The translations under genes and the position numbers were made by a program. A DNA stretch of 50,043 bases from Erysipelotrichaceae bacterium (lineage in GTDB: Bacteria > Bacillota_I > Bacilli_A > Erysipelotrichales > Erysipelotrichaceae): positions 1-50,043 of the forward strand of contig JAFWEP010000034.1 in the NCBI GenBank assembly GCA_017512885.1, in the 5' to 3' direction. The number at the start of each line of letters is the position of its first letter. The stretch's first letter is position 1. The notes under the pieces were generated by a model. That model was not told the origin of the DNA. It saw only the letters and a program-made list of their open reading frames with translations, and did no database searches. Of the stretch, positions 49,305 to 50,043 are shown piece after piece.

Positions 49305-49883
49305 ATGAAAACACTGGAAGAAAAGATCCGCCGGGAAGGCCGGATCCTACCGGGAGATGTCCTGAAAGTCGACAGTTTCCTCAATCATCGCATCGACGTC
49401 GCCTTCACCGACCGCATGGCCGAAGTTTTCCATGATCATTTCAAGGACAAACGGATCACCCAGGTCATGACCATCGAAGCTTCCGGGATCGCCATCGCGG
49501 CCGCTACCGCCCGTTATTTCGGGGTACCGGTCCTCTTTGCCAAGAAGACTTCCAGCAACAATATCGGCAATGAAGTCTATCATTCCACGGTCTACTCCTA
49601 CACCCGCGAACAGAACTACGAGATCACCGTTTCCCGGAACTATCTGAACGAACATGATACCGTCCTGCTGGTCGATGATTTCCTGGCCAAAGGCAATGCC
49701 TTACGCGGTATGATCGATCTCTGTGAACAGGCCGGAGCGGAAGTAGCCGGGATCGGGATCTGTGTCGAAAAGGGCTTCCAGGGCGGCGGTGATGCCCTGC
49801 GACGGGAGCATTTTGACCTGCTGAGCCTGGCGGTCATCGACCGGATGGACGAAGACGGAAAGATCGTTTTCCGGGCAGAATAA
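49305..49883 (+). CDS. xpt: Xanthine phosphoribosyltransferase
   Basis: The 192-residue enzyme converts xanthine and PRPP to XMP in purine salvage. It has the Xpt start EEKIRREGRILPGDVLKVDSFLNH (split around 5-28), MTIEASGIAIAAATA near 55, and the PRPP motif VLLVDDFLAKGNALRG near 123. GAGGAGAG precedes the ATG. No purine riboswitch fits in the 40 bases between the copper terminator and the start, unlike the xpt gene of Bacillus. Confidence 0.95.
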   Translation: MKTLEEKIRREGRILPGDVLKVDSFLNHRIDVAFTDRMAEVFHDHFKDKRITQVMTIEASGIAIAAATARYFGVPVLFAKKTSSNNIGNEVYHSTVYSYTREQNYEITVSRNYLNEHDTVLLVDDFLAKGNALRGMIDLCEQAGAEVAGIGICVEKGFQGGGDALRREHFDLLSLAVIDRMDEDGKIVFRAE

Positions 49884-50043
49884 AAAGTACCCTTGCGGGT
49901 CCTTTCAGAGCGTTGACAAACTGCCCTTCCAGATAACAAAGATATTATCCCGAATAAAAAGTGGGAGAAACAATGCGTATACCAAGGGAATATGATGGTT
50001 AGATCCCATTATTAGTGCTTATAAGGTGCAAAAGTGGTAATCA
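49884..50043. other. Right edge without a recognised gene
   Basis: After xpt a weak ACCC-TTGC-GGGT hairpin may end its transcript (about 49889-49905). TTGACA at 49913 could be a -35 box, but no -10 box sits at 16-18 bases. A GGGAGAAACA site precedes ATG at about 49974, which opens only nine codons (MRIPREYDG) before TAG; a neighbouring frame then continues with WLDPIISAYKVQKW. This might be the start of a frameshifted gene, and the stretch is AT-richer than the core genes. Confidence 0.3.

Noticed and set aside
47939-49384. 481-codon antisense frame over copA
   Set aside because: It overlaps the conserved P-type ATPase motifs and a terminator, has no domain pattern and has no promoter.

Overview
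The window looks like chromosomal DNA of a low-GC-lineage (Firmicutes/Bacillota) anaerobe with a fairly GC-rich genome, most likely from the Erysipelotrichaceae or a neighbouring group. The reasons are the GatCAB amidotransferase, the cmk-der-gpsA and scpA-scpB gene orders, Shine-Dalgarno starts of AGGAGG type, a lysine riboswitch, a GntR/YtrA-type ABC operon and a butyrate kinase. The exact genus cannot be read from the sequence. Genes are packed tightly: ATGA overlaps are common and many terminator hairpins touch or enclose the stop codon.

Layout. 1-1980 is an AT-richer, decaying accessory patch with three GNAT acetyltransferases: one cut by the window edge, one fused to a ParB-like domain, one frameshifted. 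It also holds the nonsense-disrupted tail of an rRNA methyltransferase. 1979-9200 carries rlmCD, a small membrane protein, gatCAB and ligA. 9240-12005 is a GntR-ABC operon whose promoter contains four 9-bp tandem repeats; it diverges from a class A penicillin-binding protein (12242-14911). 14984-20548 is the operon acidic-repeat protein - cmk - der - gpsA. 20683-25875 is a complete branched-chain amino acid ABC importer (livJHMGF) followed by a CBS/ACT sensor protein. 26092-26720 is a block of seven tRNAs; tRNA-fMet/Phe lie at 31418-31572 and tRNA-Gln at 35460.

26804-37297 is a mix of housekeeping and small regulatory units: HD protein, butyrate kinase, HAD hydrolase plus GNAT, MATE exporter, SagB-like oxidoreductase, nitroreductase, a 20-residue ORF, a two-component system, a PadR/DUF2812 pair with a triple operator, and tatD. 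37308-39529 is scpA-scpB-mrp. 39580-42397 is a lysine-riboswitch-controlled YfcC-type transporter with an M20 peptidase, probably a lysine acquisition unit. 42482-46291 is leuS and two zinc-ribbon membrane proteins. 46387-49243 is a copper defence operon (CsoR operator, csoR, copA with a C-terminal CopZ-like domain). xpt follows, and the last 160 bases hold no recognisable gene.

The most interesting signals are: (1) the lysine riboswitch on a YfcC transporter/M20 peptidase pair; (2) at least four SD-less genes with TATAAT exactly six bases before ATG, which suggests leaderless mRNAs; (3) the tail-anchored Glu/Val repeat protein coupled to cmk; (4) the four-fold 9-bp repeat in the GntR promoter; (5) a CopA-CopZ fusion with an internal start; (6) terminators that carry the stop codon in their loop.
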